DNA of 64,000 bases from Nitrosomonas sp. (GCA_016708955.1 JADJES010000003.1:1-64000); one strand, 5' to 3'. Shown: positions 27,705 through 37,582, counted from the stretch's first letter. Made by a program: numbers and translations. The notes: generated by a model from the sequence alone, not told the origin.

Positions 27705-29087
27705 ATGTCAGCAAATATGGTAGCACTTGCATATTTAGTGGCTTCAGTATTTTTTATACTGGCACTAAAAGGGCTAAGCTCGCCTGAATCTGCACGCCGT
27801 GGCAATTTATTCGGTATGGTTGGTATGGCGATTGCGGTTGCCACAACCTTGACGCTTACCCAGAACTGGCCTCTGATTTTGGGGTGTATTGCAGTGGGTG
27901 GCATTATTGGTGCGCTCGTTGCGCAGCGAGTGCAGATGACGGCAATGCCGGAACTGGTTGCGTTTATGCACTCATTGGTTGGTTTAGCCGCCGTATTTAT
28001 TGCGATTGCAGCGGTTAATAATCCGGTTTCATTCGGTTTGCCAGAAATTTTACCGGGTGGCAGTAAACTGGAATTGTTTTTGGGCACCTTTATTGGCGCC
28101 ATGACATGGTCCGGTTCAGTGATTGCGTTCCTGAAATTATCCGGGCGCATGAGTGGTACCCCAATTGTTTTCAGCGGTCAGCATATGATTAATTTATTGC
28201 TGGCAATCGCGATGATCGGATTTGGTCTGTGGTTTTTCTTTAGTGAAACGACCAACTGGAACGCATTTATTGCAATGACCGCCATCGCATTCATCTTGGG
28301 ATTCCTGATTATTGTTCCTATTGGCGGCGCTGATATGCCGGTAGTGATATCCATGCTCAACTCCTATTCTGGCTGGGCTGCAGCAGGTATTGGCTTCTCT
28401 CTGGGTAATCCGATGTTGATCATCGCAGGATCACTGGTAGGCAGCTCGGGTGCGATTCTCTCGTATATCATGTGTAAGGCCATGAACCGGCCATTTCTAT
28501 CGGTTATTTTGGGTGGATTTGGCAGTGACGGCGGAACCGCAGCCGCGGCAGATGATGGGGTGCAAAAGACATACCGCAGCGGCAGCGCGGAAGATGCCGC
28601 TTTCTTAATGGGTAATGCCGACAGTGTCATTATTGTTCCTGGCTATGGTTTGGCCGTTGCAAGGGCGCAACATGCCGTCAAGGAATTGGCTGAGAAACTG
28701 CATGAAAAAGGGGTTAATGTACGTTTTGCGATTCATCCGGTAGCCGGACGTATGCCGGGACACATGAATGTGTTGCTGGCAGAAGCCGAGATTCCTTATG
28801 AACAAGTCCTGGAAATGGATGAAATCAACAGCGATTTCTCAAACACAGATGTTGTGCTGGTGTTGGGTGCGAATGATGTGGTGAACCCGGCAGCGAATGT
28901 TCCCGGTAGTCCGATTTATGGCATGCCGATCTTGGATGCGCATAAAGCGCGTACTGTGATGGTAGTTAAACGCAGTATGGCTGTGGGTTATGCGGGTCTC
29001 GATAACGACCTATTCTATATGGATAAAACCATGATGATATTCGGAGATGCCAAGAAAGTTGTTGAGCATTTGGTCAAAGCGCTGTGA
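27705..29087 (+). CDS. pntB: NAD(P) transhydrogenase beta subunit
   Basis: The 460-residue beta subunit has about nine membrane helices (residues 1-265), then the NADP(H)-binding domain III with VIIVPGYGLAVARAQHAVKE, the RFAIHPVAGRMPGHMNVLLAE stretch, and VVLVLGANDVVNPAA. Together the complex couples hydride transfer from NADH to NADP+ with proton entry. This is a key NADPH source for autotrophs and for sulfite reduction. A strong hairpin follows at 29115. Confidence 0.95.
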   Translation: MSANMVALAYLVASVFFILALKGLSSPESARRGNLFGMVGMAIAVATTLTLTQNWPLILGCIAVGGIIGALVAQRVQMTAMPELVAFMHSLVGLAAVFIAIAAVNNPVSFGLPEILPGGSKLELFLGTFIGAMTWSGSVIAFLKLSGRMSGTPIVFSGQHMINLLLAIAMIGFGLWFFFSETTNWNAFIAMTAIAFILGFLIIVPIGGADMPVVISMLNSYSGWAAAGIGFSLGNPMLIIAGSLVGSSGAILSYIMCKAMNRPFLSVILGGFGSDGGTAAAADDGVQKTYRSGSAEDAAFLMGNADSVIIVPGYGLAVARAQHAVKELAEKLHEKGVNVRFAIHPVAGRMPGHMNVLLAEAEIPYEQVLEMDEINSDFSNTDVVLVLGANDVVNPAANVPGSPIYGMPILDAHKARTVMVVKRSMAVGYAGLDNDLFYMDKTMMIFGDAKKVVEHLVKAL

Positions 29088-29114
29088 CGCACTGAAAAGT
29101 TTTTATTCCAACAA

Positions 29115-29150
29115 CAAAGGCGCAATTATTGAAAAATAGTTGCGCCTTTG
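29115..29150. terminator. hairpin between pntB and selO
   Basis: An 11-bp perfect stem, CAAAGGCGCAA with TTGCGCCTTTG, loop 14 bases. It lies between the convergent pntB and selO genes and probably ends transcription from both sides. It lacks a long T-run on either side. Confidence 0.65.
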
Positions 29151-29188
29151 TGTTATCTGGCGCTGATTCAGAATTGTTGCGTAACAGC

Positions 29189-30670
29189 TTACGTTCCACA
29201 GAAAGTTTGATACACGCGCTCTGAAGGTGCCGGTGGGGTGCGGTAATCAGTATATTCTGGCGAATCGGCGTATGGCGCTGTCACTGCCGCAAGCAACCGT
29301 TGCATCAGCGAGTAATCGCCACGTTCAGAAGCTGCTGCCAGCGCTTCTTCAACGCGGTGGTTGCGCGGGATGATCGCAGGATTATTCGCCCGCATTAAGC
29401 CCAAAATGGATGCTATCGATTCCGGTTGGCGCGATAGTCTCGCCTGCCAGCGTGCATGCCAGGCAACAAAATCAGTATCTTGAAACACCGCATCTTCGGG
29501 AAAGATCTCGGAAGCCAGCGCACGAAAGCTATTGGTGTAATCGGCCTGGTGTTTGTGCATCCAGGTAAGCAAGCTTGCAATCAGCGCACTATCCTCGGCT
29601 TCCTCAGTGAATAACCCCAATTTCTTGCGCATTCCCGCCAGCCAATGGCCTTGGTATATTTCCGGGAAAGCATGAATGGCTTGTTCCGCTAACGCCACTG
29701 CTTTTTCCTGCTCGGGGTGGATGAGCGGGAGCAATGTTTCGGCGAAGCGCGCAAGGTTCCATTGCGCCATACGCGGCTGGTTACTGTAACTATAGCGGCC
29801 ACGCTGGTCAATTGAGCTGAATACCGTATCCGGATCGTACACATCCATAAATGCACAAGGACCATAATCAATCGTCTCGCCGCTAATGGCCATATTATCC
29901 GTATTCATCACGCCGTGAATGAAACCAACTAACAACCACTGCGCGACGAGCGATGCTTGGCGTTCAATCACGCTATTTAAGAGTGCAAGATAAGGATTCT
30001 CCGCTTCGGAAAGACCCGGGTAATGACGCTGGATAACATAATCAGCCAAGGTTTTAATCTCCGCTTTATCCCCAGTTCCTGCGACATATTCAAACGTACC
30101 CACACGGATATGACTCGCCGCTACACGAGTGAGAATCGCACCGGGAAGCATGGTTTCCCGCATCACAGATTCACCGGTGGCAACTACCGCAAGACTGCGC
30201 GTAGTAGGGATATGAAGCGCATGCATCGCCTCGCTGATGATATATTCGCGCAGCATCGGCGCAAGCGCCGCACGGCCGTCGCCACGCCGTGAGAACGGCG
30301 TCTGGCCAGAGCCTTTGAGCTGAATATCAAACCGGTCGCCCGCCGGAGTAACATGCTCACCAAGCAATATCGCCCGCCCATCTCCCAGCATCGATAAGTG
30401 GCCAAACTGATGACCGGCATAGGCCTGCGCAATCGGCTGCATTGAGTCAGGCAAGGCATTACCGGAAAACAGCAAAGCGGCTTCTGCTTCGGGTAATGTG
30501 CGGAAATCCAATCCCAGCGATTCTGCGAGTGCATGATTGACTATCACCACACGCGGTGCACGCACTGGCACGGGATAAAGCTGCGCATACAGCGATTGGG
30601 GCAAACGCGCATAGCTGTTATCAAACCGCCAGCCAATATTATCGTTCGCGGGTTTTGTATCTGTTTTCAT
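29189..30670 (-). CDS. selO: protein adenylyltransferase SelO (YdiU)
   Basis: This 493-residue SelO-family pseudokinase transfers AMP from ATP to Ser/Thr/Tyr of proteins, in E. coli linked to redox stress. Family stretches are FDNSYARLPQSLYAQLYPVP, QAYAGHQFGHLSMLGDGRA, LKGSGQTPFSRRGDGRAALA, and the metal-binding region GVMNTDNMAISGETIDYGPC. The bacterial form ends FCGT (Cys near the end) as in E. coli, where that cysteine can form a disulfide. Monocistronic. Confidence 0.93.
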   Translation of the reverse strand: MKTDTKPANDNIGWRFDNSYARLPQSLYAQLYPVPVRAPRVVIVNHALAESLGLDFRTLPEAEAALLFSGNALPDSMQPIAQAYAGHQFGHLSMLGDGRAILLGEHVTPAGDRFDIQLKGSGQTPFSRRGDGRAALAPMLREYIISEAMHALHIPTTRSLAVVATGESVMRETMLPGAILTRVAASHIRVGTFEYVAGTGDKAEIKTLADYVIQRHYPGLSEAENPYLALLNSVIERQASLVAQWLLVGFIHGVMNTDNMAISGETIDYGPCAFMDVYDPDTVFSSIDQRGRYSYSNQPRMAQWNLARFAETLLPLIHPEQEKAVALAEQAIHAFPEIYQGHWLAGMRKKLGLFTEEAEDSALIASLLTWMHKHQADYTNSFRALASEIFPEDAVFQDTDFVAWHARWQARLSRQPESIASILGLMRANNPAIIPRNHRVEEALAAASERGDYSLMQRLLAAVTAPYADSPEYTDYRTPPAPSERVYQTFCGT

Positions 30671-30810
30671 GAGCGCTATCTCGTATTAATTAAGCCGGGC
30701 ATTGTAAAGCATTAGCCGATGAGACAGCCGATGCGGGCATAGGTTGCAAACAGCGCAGTTGCGCAATCGCGGTACAATCGCCGGAATTAAGCATTATTAC
30801 TAACTGATAT

Positions 30811-30875
30811 GTAAGGAAACATTTTTTGTGAGTAACAAAGTGTTGTGACGGAATTTAGATTTTAGAAGTGCCCTT
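30811..30875. repeat. partial copy of the MITE-like repeat
   Basis: It matches 26059-26124 with a few substitutions and a small deletion, keeping the right-hand end (TTAGAAGTGCCCTT). The left-hand half is absent. The stop codon and last residues (GHF) of the adjacent sulfotransferase-like gene are encoded by this repeat end. Confidence 0.7.
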
Positions 30876-31716
30876 CAGCGAACCAACTGCAATCGCGATA
30901 AGGCTTATCCTGCAACAGCTTTTTATAACTACCGGGCAAATTGCGTACAACCGCCTGAAATTCGAGTTTATCCTGCTCTGTGATGATGGTGGGACCAATA
31001 AACGGAGTCTTATTGCGGCGCAAATCCAAATTGAACACCGGCATATGCGGCAAGCCAAAAAAGTCGACCATATTTTTTAACACCGCTTCTCGTTTTAGAT
31101 CCACGTCAACATCAATAAAAAACACCCGGTCTTGCCAGTGATTGTCGCGAATCAATTGCATCGCCCGATGCTCGATCTCCAGCCATTGCAGCACATAAAA
31201 CTGAAAGCGACTAACAGGCCTGTTAAGTGTCGGCGGATAGTGTTGAAACAAGGCTTCCTGTCCGGTTAACGCCCAGCGAAACAGGCGCTCACCAGTATCA
31301 CTCGTATAATCGGCAAACGGAAGATGCACTTTGCGTATCATCTGTTCGCGCACCAATTCGCTTTTTGCCACCAGCAACGGATTGCGCACCAGATGGATAA
31401 AGCCGGGATTGTCTAACAAGGCTCCGGCATGGCGGTTAAACGCCTTCAGGAAAGCATGATTCGACTCAAAATAAAACGGCTCCCTGCGGCTCGCGATAAA
31501 ACGGCACTTGCGCTCCAGCACCGGCAATAATGCACGGTCGTTATGCAGCGTATTCCACGCAATCGGCTTGCCAAACAGCGTGGGATTACCAAATGTGAAA
31601 TAAGGTTCGTGCGTGCTGTAACATTGCGTGATGTTCTTGGCGAAGAAATCAGCGAGATAGCTGGTGCCGGAACGGCCGCTGGCAAGGGTAAATAGTACAA
31701 GCTGAGTGTTGCGCAT
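30862..31716 (-). CDS. sulfotransferase-like P-loop protein
   Basis: The 284 residues begin with TLASGRSGTSYLADFFAKN, a 5'-phosphosulfate-binding P-loop as in PAPS-dependent sulfotransferases. A second motif is PGFIHLVRNPLLVAKSELV (3'-phosphate-binding RxxxxxxxS pattern). The acceptor is unknown. The C-terminus GHF-stop lies in a MITE fragment, so the original end may have been replaced. PAPS supply is puzzling because no CysC is present in this window. A short remnant of another gene lies just upstream. Confidence 0.7.
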   Translation of the reverse strand: MRNTQLVLFTLASGRSGTSYLADFFAKNITQCYSTHEPYFTFGNPTLFGKPIAWNTLHNDRALLPVLERKCRFIASRREPFYFESNHAFLKAFNRHAGALLDNPGFIHLVRNPLLVAKSELVREQMIRKVHLPFADYTSDTGERLFRWALTGQEALFQHYPPTLNRPVSRFQFYVLQWLEIEHRAMQLIRDNHWQDRVFFIDVDVDLKREAVLKNMVDFFGLPHMPVFNLDLRRNKTPFIGPTIITEQDKLEFQAVVRNLPGSYKKLLQDKPYRDCSWFAEGHF

Positions 31717-31724
31717 ACGCCCTT

Positions 31725-31799
31725 TCAGGAAGCTATCGCCTGCTCAACCACCACATCCGCCAGCTTTTTCTGCAATTGGTTGGTTTGCGTGATGCGAAA
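31725..31799 (-). pseudogene. C-terminal remnant of an unidentified gene
   Basis: An open frame without a start codon reads FRITQTNQLQKKLADVVVEQ, then AIAS and stop, ending 8 bases before the sulfotransferase-like start. The sequence is protein-like, but too short to name. Probably the tail of an upstream operon partner lost by deletion. Confidence 0.35.
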
Positions 31800-31875
31800 T
31801 TATTAGAAGATCTTATTTTATGCATTTCTCCTTACATCAAATGCATCACAAGGATTGCGCACATTTTTATGATTC

Positions 31876-33615
31876 TCAATGATATTTCATATCCACCTGC
31901 ATCCCCAACAGCTTGCTTTTGTCGCCGTCATCTTTTAGCCGCAATACTATAGTTTGCTCTTCAAACAGGGCACGAAACTCACCTGGAGAAAATTCAGATC
32001 GCATCGCCTCTAATTGGTCGTGATTGACAGTAGCAATATACTGCTTGCGTATATTCTGCCGTCTTCTGCAGGGCGATTTTGAATAGGATTGCACGTTGCC
32101 TTGGGTCGATATCGCTGTAAAGCCTGCTGTCATGCCATATAAAATCCATGTGGTGATTGCATTCCAATATCAATATTGCCAAGTCATAGCAAAAGATTTT
32201 GACTGAATTAATGCCATCTGAACCATCGGCTTCAATTCGCACGTCAAAGTCAAAGCGTATTTTGTTTTCACCTGCGTTGTTGCGTATTGTTATTCCTGAT
32301 GGAGAGTCTGGGTAAAACAGTTTGGCAAAATTGGAAAACATTTCAAATTGCTGACAGATTTCGTTTTCGCTCTCAGCCAAATATTGGTTGGTTTTAATTG
32401 TTTCCTCGGTCAAATCCTTGCGGATATGCACTAGATCGTCCTGACTCTTTTGCAGTAAATGTTGATAGTCACGTAGCTTTTGCAATTTACCAAGGAATTC
32501 TGCTCGTTGCGAACTGACTGCTACATATTGATCAAGAGCACGTTTATCCGATAGATAAGCCATTTTTTTATTCAATTCTGTATTGAGATCAACAATGCTC
32601 CTCGTAAGCTGCTGTAACTCCGCTCCAAGTTTTAAACGCTCCTGCGCCAAACGCGCAGTACGGTTATGAATTAATTGGTTCTGAAAGGTCTCAATATCGG
32701 CCAGACGTTTCAGCGTTTCTTCCTTAAACGCGCCGATTAATTCCTGATATAGCATTAAAATCTTTTCACGTGAAACATCAGCGCGAGTCTGCATGCTTTT
32801 TCGACATGATTCAAGGCGTTTTCAATCACCAATTTTTGATTTTTCAAATCACGCAATTCCTTGTTTAGGCGATTGGCTTCGCGCTCAATCTCATAAAAGT
32901 CTTCGGCAATCTGAAATTTGGCCAAGTCGGATTCCAGCCGCACAACTTGTTCTTCCAAATGTTTAGCCTGGAGAGATGCATCCTTGTTGCCAGTGTAATA
33001 TTCACGAATGAAGGGGTCTTTCTTGAAATTCCTTTCAAACTCTTCCACTTCGATCTGTCGTCGCCTCAATTGAAATTTCTTTTCCACTAGGCCAATGTCT
33101 AGTCCGAGCAAAAAAAGGTTTCTCAGCAACATCGTGAAGTCTTCTTTGTCACTTTCTGTTTTTCTTGGATCGCTGTAATCATTTTTTCCGCGTCGAATAA
33201 AGCGTGGCAATAATGCACGGAAACTTAAGTTTTTATCGCCAATATCAGGAAAATCAAATAAGATATTACCGATATAATTATTAAAGTCCTTCAGCCTAAG
33301 GGATTTTCCATTGAGCCAAATCTCACCTTGTTTTTGCGTATCGCGGCGTGCTATCCATGTTACATCGCCAATCGCGAATTCCAATGAAAATTCCCACCCG
33401 GGTAGGTGAATCTTAAACGCAGGATTGCTGCTTGATCCCAAACAAAAATGGATGATTTCAACCAGCAAGGATTTGCCAACACCATTGTAAGAACGGTCAT
33501 CATCCCCGGATTCATCCGGGTTAGTGCGGGTGCCAACGATCAAGGACAAGCCAGTCCGGTTAAAGATAACGGTCTTGAATCCGGGCTGGTTTGCTGATAA
33601 TTTAATTAAACGCAT
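31876..33615 (-). pseudogene. ABC-3C system ATPase (DUF2326), two frameshifts
   Basis: This Rad50/SMC-like ATPase is the central part of ABC three-component conflict systems. Start to stop is 1740 nt (579 residues) if two indels are undone. The N-terminal part (33615-32755) has Walker A DRSYNGVGKSLLVE at about 40-53, then coiled coil. Loss of one A in the run near 32799 shifts the frame; the C-terminal coil and FIWHDSRLYSDIDPRQR region continue at 32794. An extra base near 32047-32050 restores the first frame (NHDQLEAMRSEF). The two compensate each other. As written the protein is cut before its second ATPase half. It lies 30 bp after the MC6 gene. Confidence 0.8.
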
Positions 33616-33645
33616 ATTCCTTTTCTCAACCGTGTGCTTTGTTGC

Positions 33646-33939
33646 TTATTTCGCAATGTGCAAATGATCGGTTTGCTGGTGTAGATCAGGAAGGACGAAA
33701 GTTTGTCGAATCAACTTGCCATTTTGATCCATTTCAATAGCATTTATTGCATATAGCATATCTACCGCCAATACCATGTTGTCAAATGAGTGATAGGCTG
33801 GATAATGAGTGCCCCGGATTTTCTCAAAAGCACGCCATAACGCATCAATATCCTGCGGCATAGTCAAATTTTCCAAAATGAAAGAACCCAGGCCAATCAA
33901 GGATTCGGCAAAGCTGATATGTTTGTCAGGTAGCAGCAT
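33646..33939 (-). CDS. ABC-3C middle component 6
   Basis: The 97 residues start MLLPDKHISFAESLIGLGSF and include the SFDNMVLAVDMLYAINAIEMD winged-helix-like stretch, the pattern I know as ABC-3C middle component 6. Its ATG 33939 lies inside the last codons of the effector gene, a 14-bp overlap, so the two are coupled. In these systems the middle component links the ATPase to the effector. Identification is from memory of the family pattern. Confidence 0.75.
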   Translation of the reverse strand: MLLPDKHISFAESLIGLGSFILENLTMPQDIDALWRAFEKIRGTHYPAYHSFDNMVLAVDMLYAINAIEMDQNGKLIRQTFVLPDLHQQTDHLHIAK

Positions 33940-34894
33940 GTGGTGGCTCCTCGAATATATCGCAAGTTTCAAAATACTTGGCCATGAGGATAAGGGCAAC
34001 ATCGCGGCGCAACCGATCATAATCCGGATTACCACGGAGCGGAGCAATTTTCTCCATTATGGTAACGAACCGCAAATCACCAAAATCATCCTGAGGGAAA
34101 GGCGAGCTTTCTGGATAGCAGTTAAGGCTTTCAGAGTAGAGAGTGGCGAGATGATCGCGCAGATTAGCTTTTGCAAAATCGCTGTTTCTGGAAAGATATT
34201 CATCAATTTGATATGTTTCAAACTGTTTGCTTTGTAGATAACAGGCTGTTTGTTTTAATCCATTAAATTGAATTTTTTTATCAAAATCTGGGGCGGTCAG
34301 GTTTGAGATCAAAGCATGGTTGACATGCTGAGTTCTTACATAGTCAATGACTTCGGCAATAATGCCATAATCCAGATTCGGTAAAGATTCTGGCGTAGGT
34401 ACTCCGCCGACAATCATAAAGATTTTATCTTCATCCAATCCCATGAATACATCTTCTAAATGCGGTGCCAAAAACACCTGGGCTCTATTCAGATTGTGAG
34501 TGACTCTGATTGCCGCCAAGGTGTTTTCCAATGGATACGTAGCGCCACGATACTTATCGTTAAAAACAAAAAAATATTCTCGTACTGGCGCAACTGAGTT
34601 CCAGTAGGGAAGCAGTTTGGTCGCGAAATCTTTTTCGACTTTGGTGATGGCCTCTTGCGTTTTGCTACCAGGATCTTCTGGGGCAAATACCTGGTAATAT
34701 CGTCCAGCCTGTGGCTCGTAGGCATCATTGCCACGATCTCCTTGATTGCCATACGGTCTGATTTTACGGAAATCAGCGCGTGCGTAGTTCATGATTTTCG
34801 CAAACAAATTTTCATAAGCAAAACCATCTGCCTCATGGATTTTGAGTTTGAAGATAACTCGGGCTAATTGTTTTTCTTGGGGTGTCATGTTCAT
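33926..34894 (-). CDS. ABC-3C effector with nuclease-like N-terminal domain
   Basis: A 322-residue protein, first gene of the ABC-3C operon. Residues 25-75 (FAKIMNYARADFRKIRPYGN, GDRGNDAY at 52-59, GRYYQVFAPED at 64-74) resemble the PD-(D/E)XK restriction-type fold, where D57 and Q68 would lie at the metal site. The second acidic or lysine position is not obvious. The C-terminal ~200 residues would contact the middle component. Expected role: DNA (or RNA) cleavage upon activation by the ATPase during phage or plasmid entry. Function is inferred from context. Confidence 0.65.
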   Translation of the reverse strand: MNMTPQEKQLARVIFKLKIHEADGFAYENLFAKIMNYARADFRKIRPYGNQGDRGNDAYEPQAGRYYQVFAPEDPGSKTQEAITKVEKDFATKLLPYWNSVAPVREYFFVFNDKYRGATYPLENTLAAIRVTHNLNRAQVFLAPHLEDVFMGLDEDKIFMIVGGVPTPESLPNLDYGIIAEVIDYVRTQHVNHALISNLTAPDFDKKIQFNGLKQTACYLQSKQFETYQIDEYLSRNSDFAKANLRDHLATLYSESLNCYPESSPFPQDDFGDLRFVTIMEKIAPLRGNPDYDRLRRDVALILMAKYFETCDIFEEPPHAAT

Positions 34895-35088
34895 TTGACT
34901 ATAAAGAAGCTATGGTTTTAGTCTAACATGCCAAGAAAATCAAGACTACTCATAGCATACTGGGGAAGACGATAGGCGAAATCGCACCAAAATATAAGAA
35001 AAAATAAAAATCTTTTTTTGTTAAAGTTCAATAATCAGACATGTATATTTTTTCTATCATCTCGCTAAAATTAAAAGGAGTTTTTTTG

Positions 35089-35472
35089 ATGAGATCAATT
35101 TCCAGATTAGTTTTAATATTTTCTATGCTATTCGTTTTTTCGTCTCAAGCCCAAGCAGACGAAGTAATAACCTCCGATGTCTATTTTAGCAGGGCAGGCA
35201 TGAAAATTTTGAGTGGTGTGGCGAATGTGGCTACCGGATGGATGGAGCTGCCTAAAAATATTAGTATATGGAATCAAAAGAATAACAACATGCTCAGTGA
35301 TTTTACTGAAGGCGTGCTATGGGGCGTTGTTCACACAGCTGGCCGCACAGCAAGCGGTGCGGTGGATCTGGCTACTTTCTGGCTGCCAACCTTTCCAACA
35401 CCAAGTCCAATTTTTGTTTGGGATGATTTTTCTAAAGAATCTGACTACTATGGATTCCGGATGGGTAGGTGA
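35089..35472 (+). CDS. TIGR04073-type exosortase-associated protein
   Basis: About 127 residues from ATG 35089, preceded by AAAGGAG at eight bases. Signal peptide MRSISRLVLIFSMLFVFSSQ with cleavage after AQA. The motif GVANVATGWMELPKNI and a C-terminal FPTPSPIFVWDD stretch match TIGR04073, small exported proteins found in genomes that have exosortase/PEP-CTERM systems. Role unknown. It has its own start and no same-strand neighbour. Confidence 0.75.
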   Translation: MRSISRLVLIFSMLFVFSSQAQADEVITSDVYFSRAGMKILSGVANVATGWMELPKNISIWNQKNNNMLSDFTEGVLWGVVHTAGRTASGAVDLATFWLPTFPTPSPIFVWDDFSKESDYYGFRMGR

Positions 35473-35591
35473 TCTGCAGTGGGGGAACTGGTTTGATCAG
35501 GGTGCTTTTTAAATTAAGTTGATTTTAATGCAGCCATTTTCTTCTTCACTGTATCAATCCATTCACTCAGATCTTAGCATGATGTTTTTAT

Positions 35592-35667
35592 TGGCGCCCT
35601 GAAGACGAATCGAACGTCCGACCTACCCCTTAGGAGGGGGTTGCTCTATCCACTGAGCTACCAGGGC
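35592..35667 (-). tRNA. tRNA-Arg (anticodon CCT)
   Basis: A complete cloverleaf on the minus strand. Acceptor GCCCTGG/TCAGGGC, D-arm GCTC-AGTGGATA-GAGC, anticodon arm ACCCC-CTCCTAA-GGGGT with CCT reading AGG, T-arm GGACG-TTCGATT-CGTCT (last pair G·T), discriminator G and encoded CCA. tRNA genes are common integration sites, but no integrase is seen here. Confidence 0.95.
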
Positions 35668-35697
35668 AAACTTGGTATTTTACGCTAATATCACACG

Positions 35698-36930
35698 ATG
35701 AATAAGCCTGATCAGACGAATCCTGCGCAACCGGTCATTTCAAGACAACTACCCAGAACAGTAGTTGTTCTCGGATTAGTCAGTTTTTTCAACGATTTTG
35801 CTTCGGATATTGTCGTGCCGTTGATCCCAATCTTGTTGGCGACTGTGCTTTCTGCAGGCCCCATTGCGTTGGGATTGATTGAAGGAGTTGCGGATGCGTT
35901 GGCGTGTTTTCTGAAATTATGGGCGGGGCGGCATTCCGATGTGATGAGCGGGCGGCGTAAAGGGCTGGCGATGTCGGGTTATATGCTTTCCAATCTGGCG
36001 CGCCCGTTGCTTGGATTGGCGGGCTCTTGGGTTACCGTATTGCTGCTGCGCAGTGTGGATCGTGTCGGTAAAGGGTTGCGCAGCGCGCCGCGCGATGCGA
36101 TGGTGGCCGATGCGACACCGCCGCATATTCGCGGCTATGCGTTTGGTTTCCATCGCGCGTTGGATAATGCCGGTGCGGTTGCTGGTGCATTGACGGCGGC
36201 GGCTATACTGGCATGGTCGGATCTGAGTCTCAGTGAAGTGATTCTGTGGTCAGCGGTTCCCGGTTTTGCCGCGGTAGTGCTGTTGGGCGCGGGTGTGAAA
36301 GATGGGAAAGGCGATCAAGTTCTGCAAACAGAATTGCCGCGTACACTTCCACCGCTGCGCTGGTCTGCGTTGTCTGTGCCGATGCAGCATTACTTATGGG
36401 TATTGATGCTGTTCACGTTTGCGCGTGCTTCTGAAACTTTTATTTTGTTATTTGGTCATGAATTAGGTATAGGTGTTGTTGAATTACTGTTGTTATGGGC
36501 GGCGCTGAATCTTGCCAAGGCCTTCACTTCTACGCAAGGCGGGCAATTAGCGGATCATTTTGGGCGCGGCGCTTTGATTCTGATTGGCTGGTCAGCGCTT
36601 GCAGTATCGTTTATGGCGTTAGGCCAGGTAACTACCAGCAGCGGGTTGTGGATGGTGAGTGTTTTCTATGGTCTGCTGATGGGCTTGAGCGAAGGCGCGG
36701 AGCGAGCTTTGATCAGTGATTATGCATCACCCGATGAGCGTGGCACGGCTTTTGGCTGGTATCATCTGGTCAGCGGTATTGCCGCCATCCCGGCGGGATT
36801 GTTGTTTGGGGTGATTTGGCATGTATTCGGCGCGGCAGTGGCATTTTTGTTCGCCAGCTTGTTAGCGCTGTTGGCTATCGTATTATTACGGCTATGGGCC
36901 TGGCCGGTGCGGCATCACTATAACGAATAA
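35698..36930 (+). CDS. MFS transporter
   Basis: A 410-residue major facilitator with about 12 membrane helices. Typical loops: FFNDFASDIVVPLIPILLAT at the start and GRHSDVMSGRRKGLAMSGYM in the 2-3 loop, with DRVGKGLRSAPRDAMVADAT after helix 4. That last stretch marks the subgroup often annotated as fosmidomycin-resistance-like or general MFS exporters. Substrate unknown. It is followed within 15 bp by a peroxiredoxin gene on the same strand, so probably an operon. Confidence 0.88.
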   Translation: MNKPDQTNPAQPVISRQLPRTVVVLGLVSFFNDFASDIVVPLIPILLATVLSAGPIALGLIEGVADALACFLKLWAGRHSDVMSGRRKGLAMSGYMLSNLARPLLGLAGSWVTVLLLRSVDRVGKGLRSAPRDAMVADATPPHIRGYAFGFHRALDNAGAVAGALTAAAILAWSDLSLSEVILWSAVPGFAAVVLLGAGVKDGKGDQVLQTELPRTLPPLRWSALSVPMQHYLWVLMLFTFARASETFILLFGHELGIGVVELLLLWAALNLAKAFTSTQGGQLADHFGRGALILIGWSALAVSFMALGQVTTSSGLWMVSVFYGLLMGLSEGAERALISDYASPDERGTAFGWYHLVSGIAAIPAGLLFGVIWHVFGAAVAFLFASLLALLAIVLLRLWAWPVRHHYNE

Positions 36931-36945
36931 GGGCGAATAAGTATC

Positions 36946-37479
36946 ATGGAATGGTTAACTATTATCTTGTCGGTGTTTGCGTTGGGATTCATGTTCTGGT
37001 TTTTTTCCACGAATAAAAAATCACTCGAAGTGGGACAATCTGCGCCTGATTTTAAATTGGCGGATCAGCATGGAAAAATACATACGTTGGCTGATTTTCA
37101 CGGAAAATGGCTGGCGTTGTATTTTTATCCGAAAGACGATACGCCCGGATGCACCAAACAAGCCTGTACCTTTCGTGACGGCCTTCAGGAGCTGACGGAT
37201 TTAGGCGCTGAAGTGATCGGAGTCAGTGTGGATGACACGAACAGCCATGCTGATTTTGCTAAAAAATATCATCTGCAATTCCCGCTTCTGGCGGATACCG
37301 CAGCAGAAACAACAGCGCGCTATCATTCCCTGATTCACCTGGGCATTGTTAAATTTGCCAGACGCAATACATTTCTGATCGATCCGCAAGGCAAGATTGC
37401 GCGCATTTATCTGTCGGCAAGCGCGGCACGAAATTCTGCGGAAGTGATTAAAGATTTAAAGCACTTGCAAGCGGTATAA
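36946..37479 (+). CDS. membrane-anchored PrxQ/BCP peroxiredoxin
   Basis: A 177-residue thioredoxin-dependent peroxidase with an N-terminal membrane anchor (LTIILSVFALGFMFWFF). The catalytic motif PGCTKQACTFRD has Cys69 (peroxidatic) and Cys74 (resolving) five apart, the PrxQ arrangement. The anchor should place the active domain at the membrane surface; with few positive residues before the helix, a periplasmic location is possible. Likely co-transcribed with the MFS gene. Confidence 0.88.
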   Translation: MEWLTIILSVFALGFMFWFFSTNKKSLEVGQSAPDFKLADQHGKIHTLADFHGKWLALYFYPKDDTPGCTKQACTFRDGLQELTDLGAEVIGVSVDDTNSHADFAKKYHLQFPLLADTAAETTARYHSLIHLGIVKFARRNTFLIDPQGKIARIYLSASAARNSAEVIKDLKHLQAV

Positions 37480-37582
37480 CCCATGGCAGGATTTCAATGG
37501 ATTCATGCTCTGTTGACTTCCATCAAAGATTAATTTTCCATTTTATACAAAATGCATGAGATTCCACTAAAGAGGGTACAGG

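Noticed and set aside
35592..35667. tRNA-Arg as an active integration site
   Set aside because: No integrase gene and no repeated tRNA 3' end found within the window.
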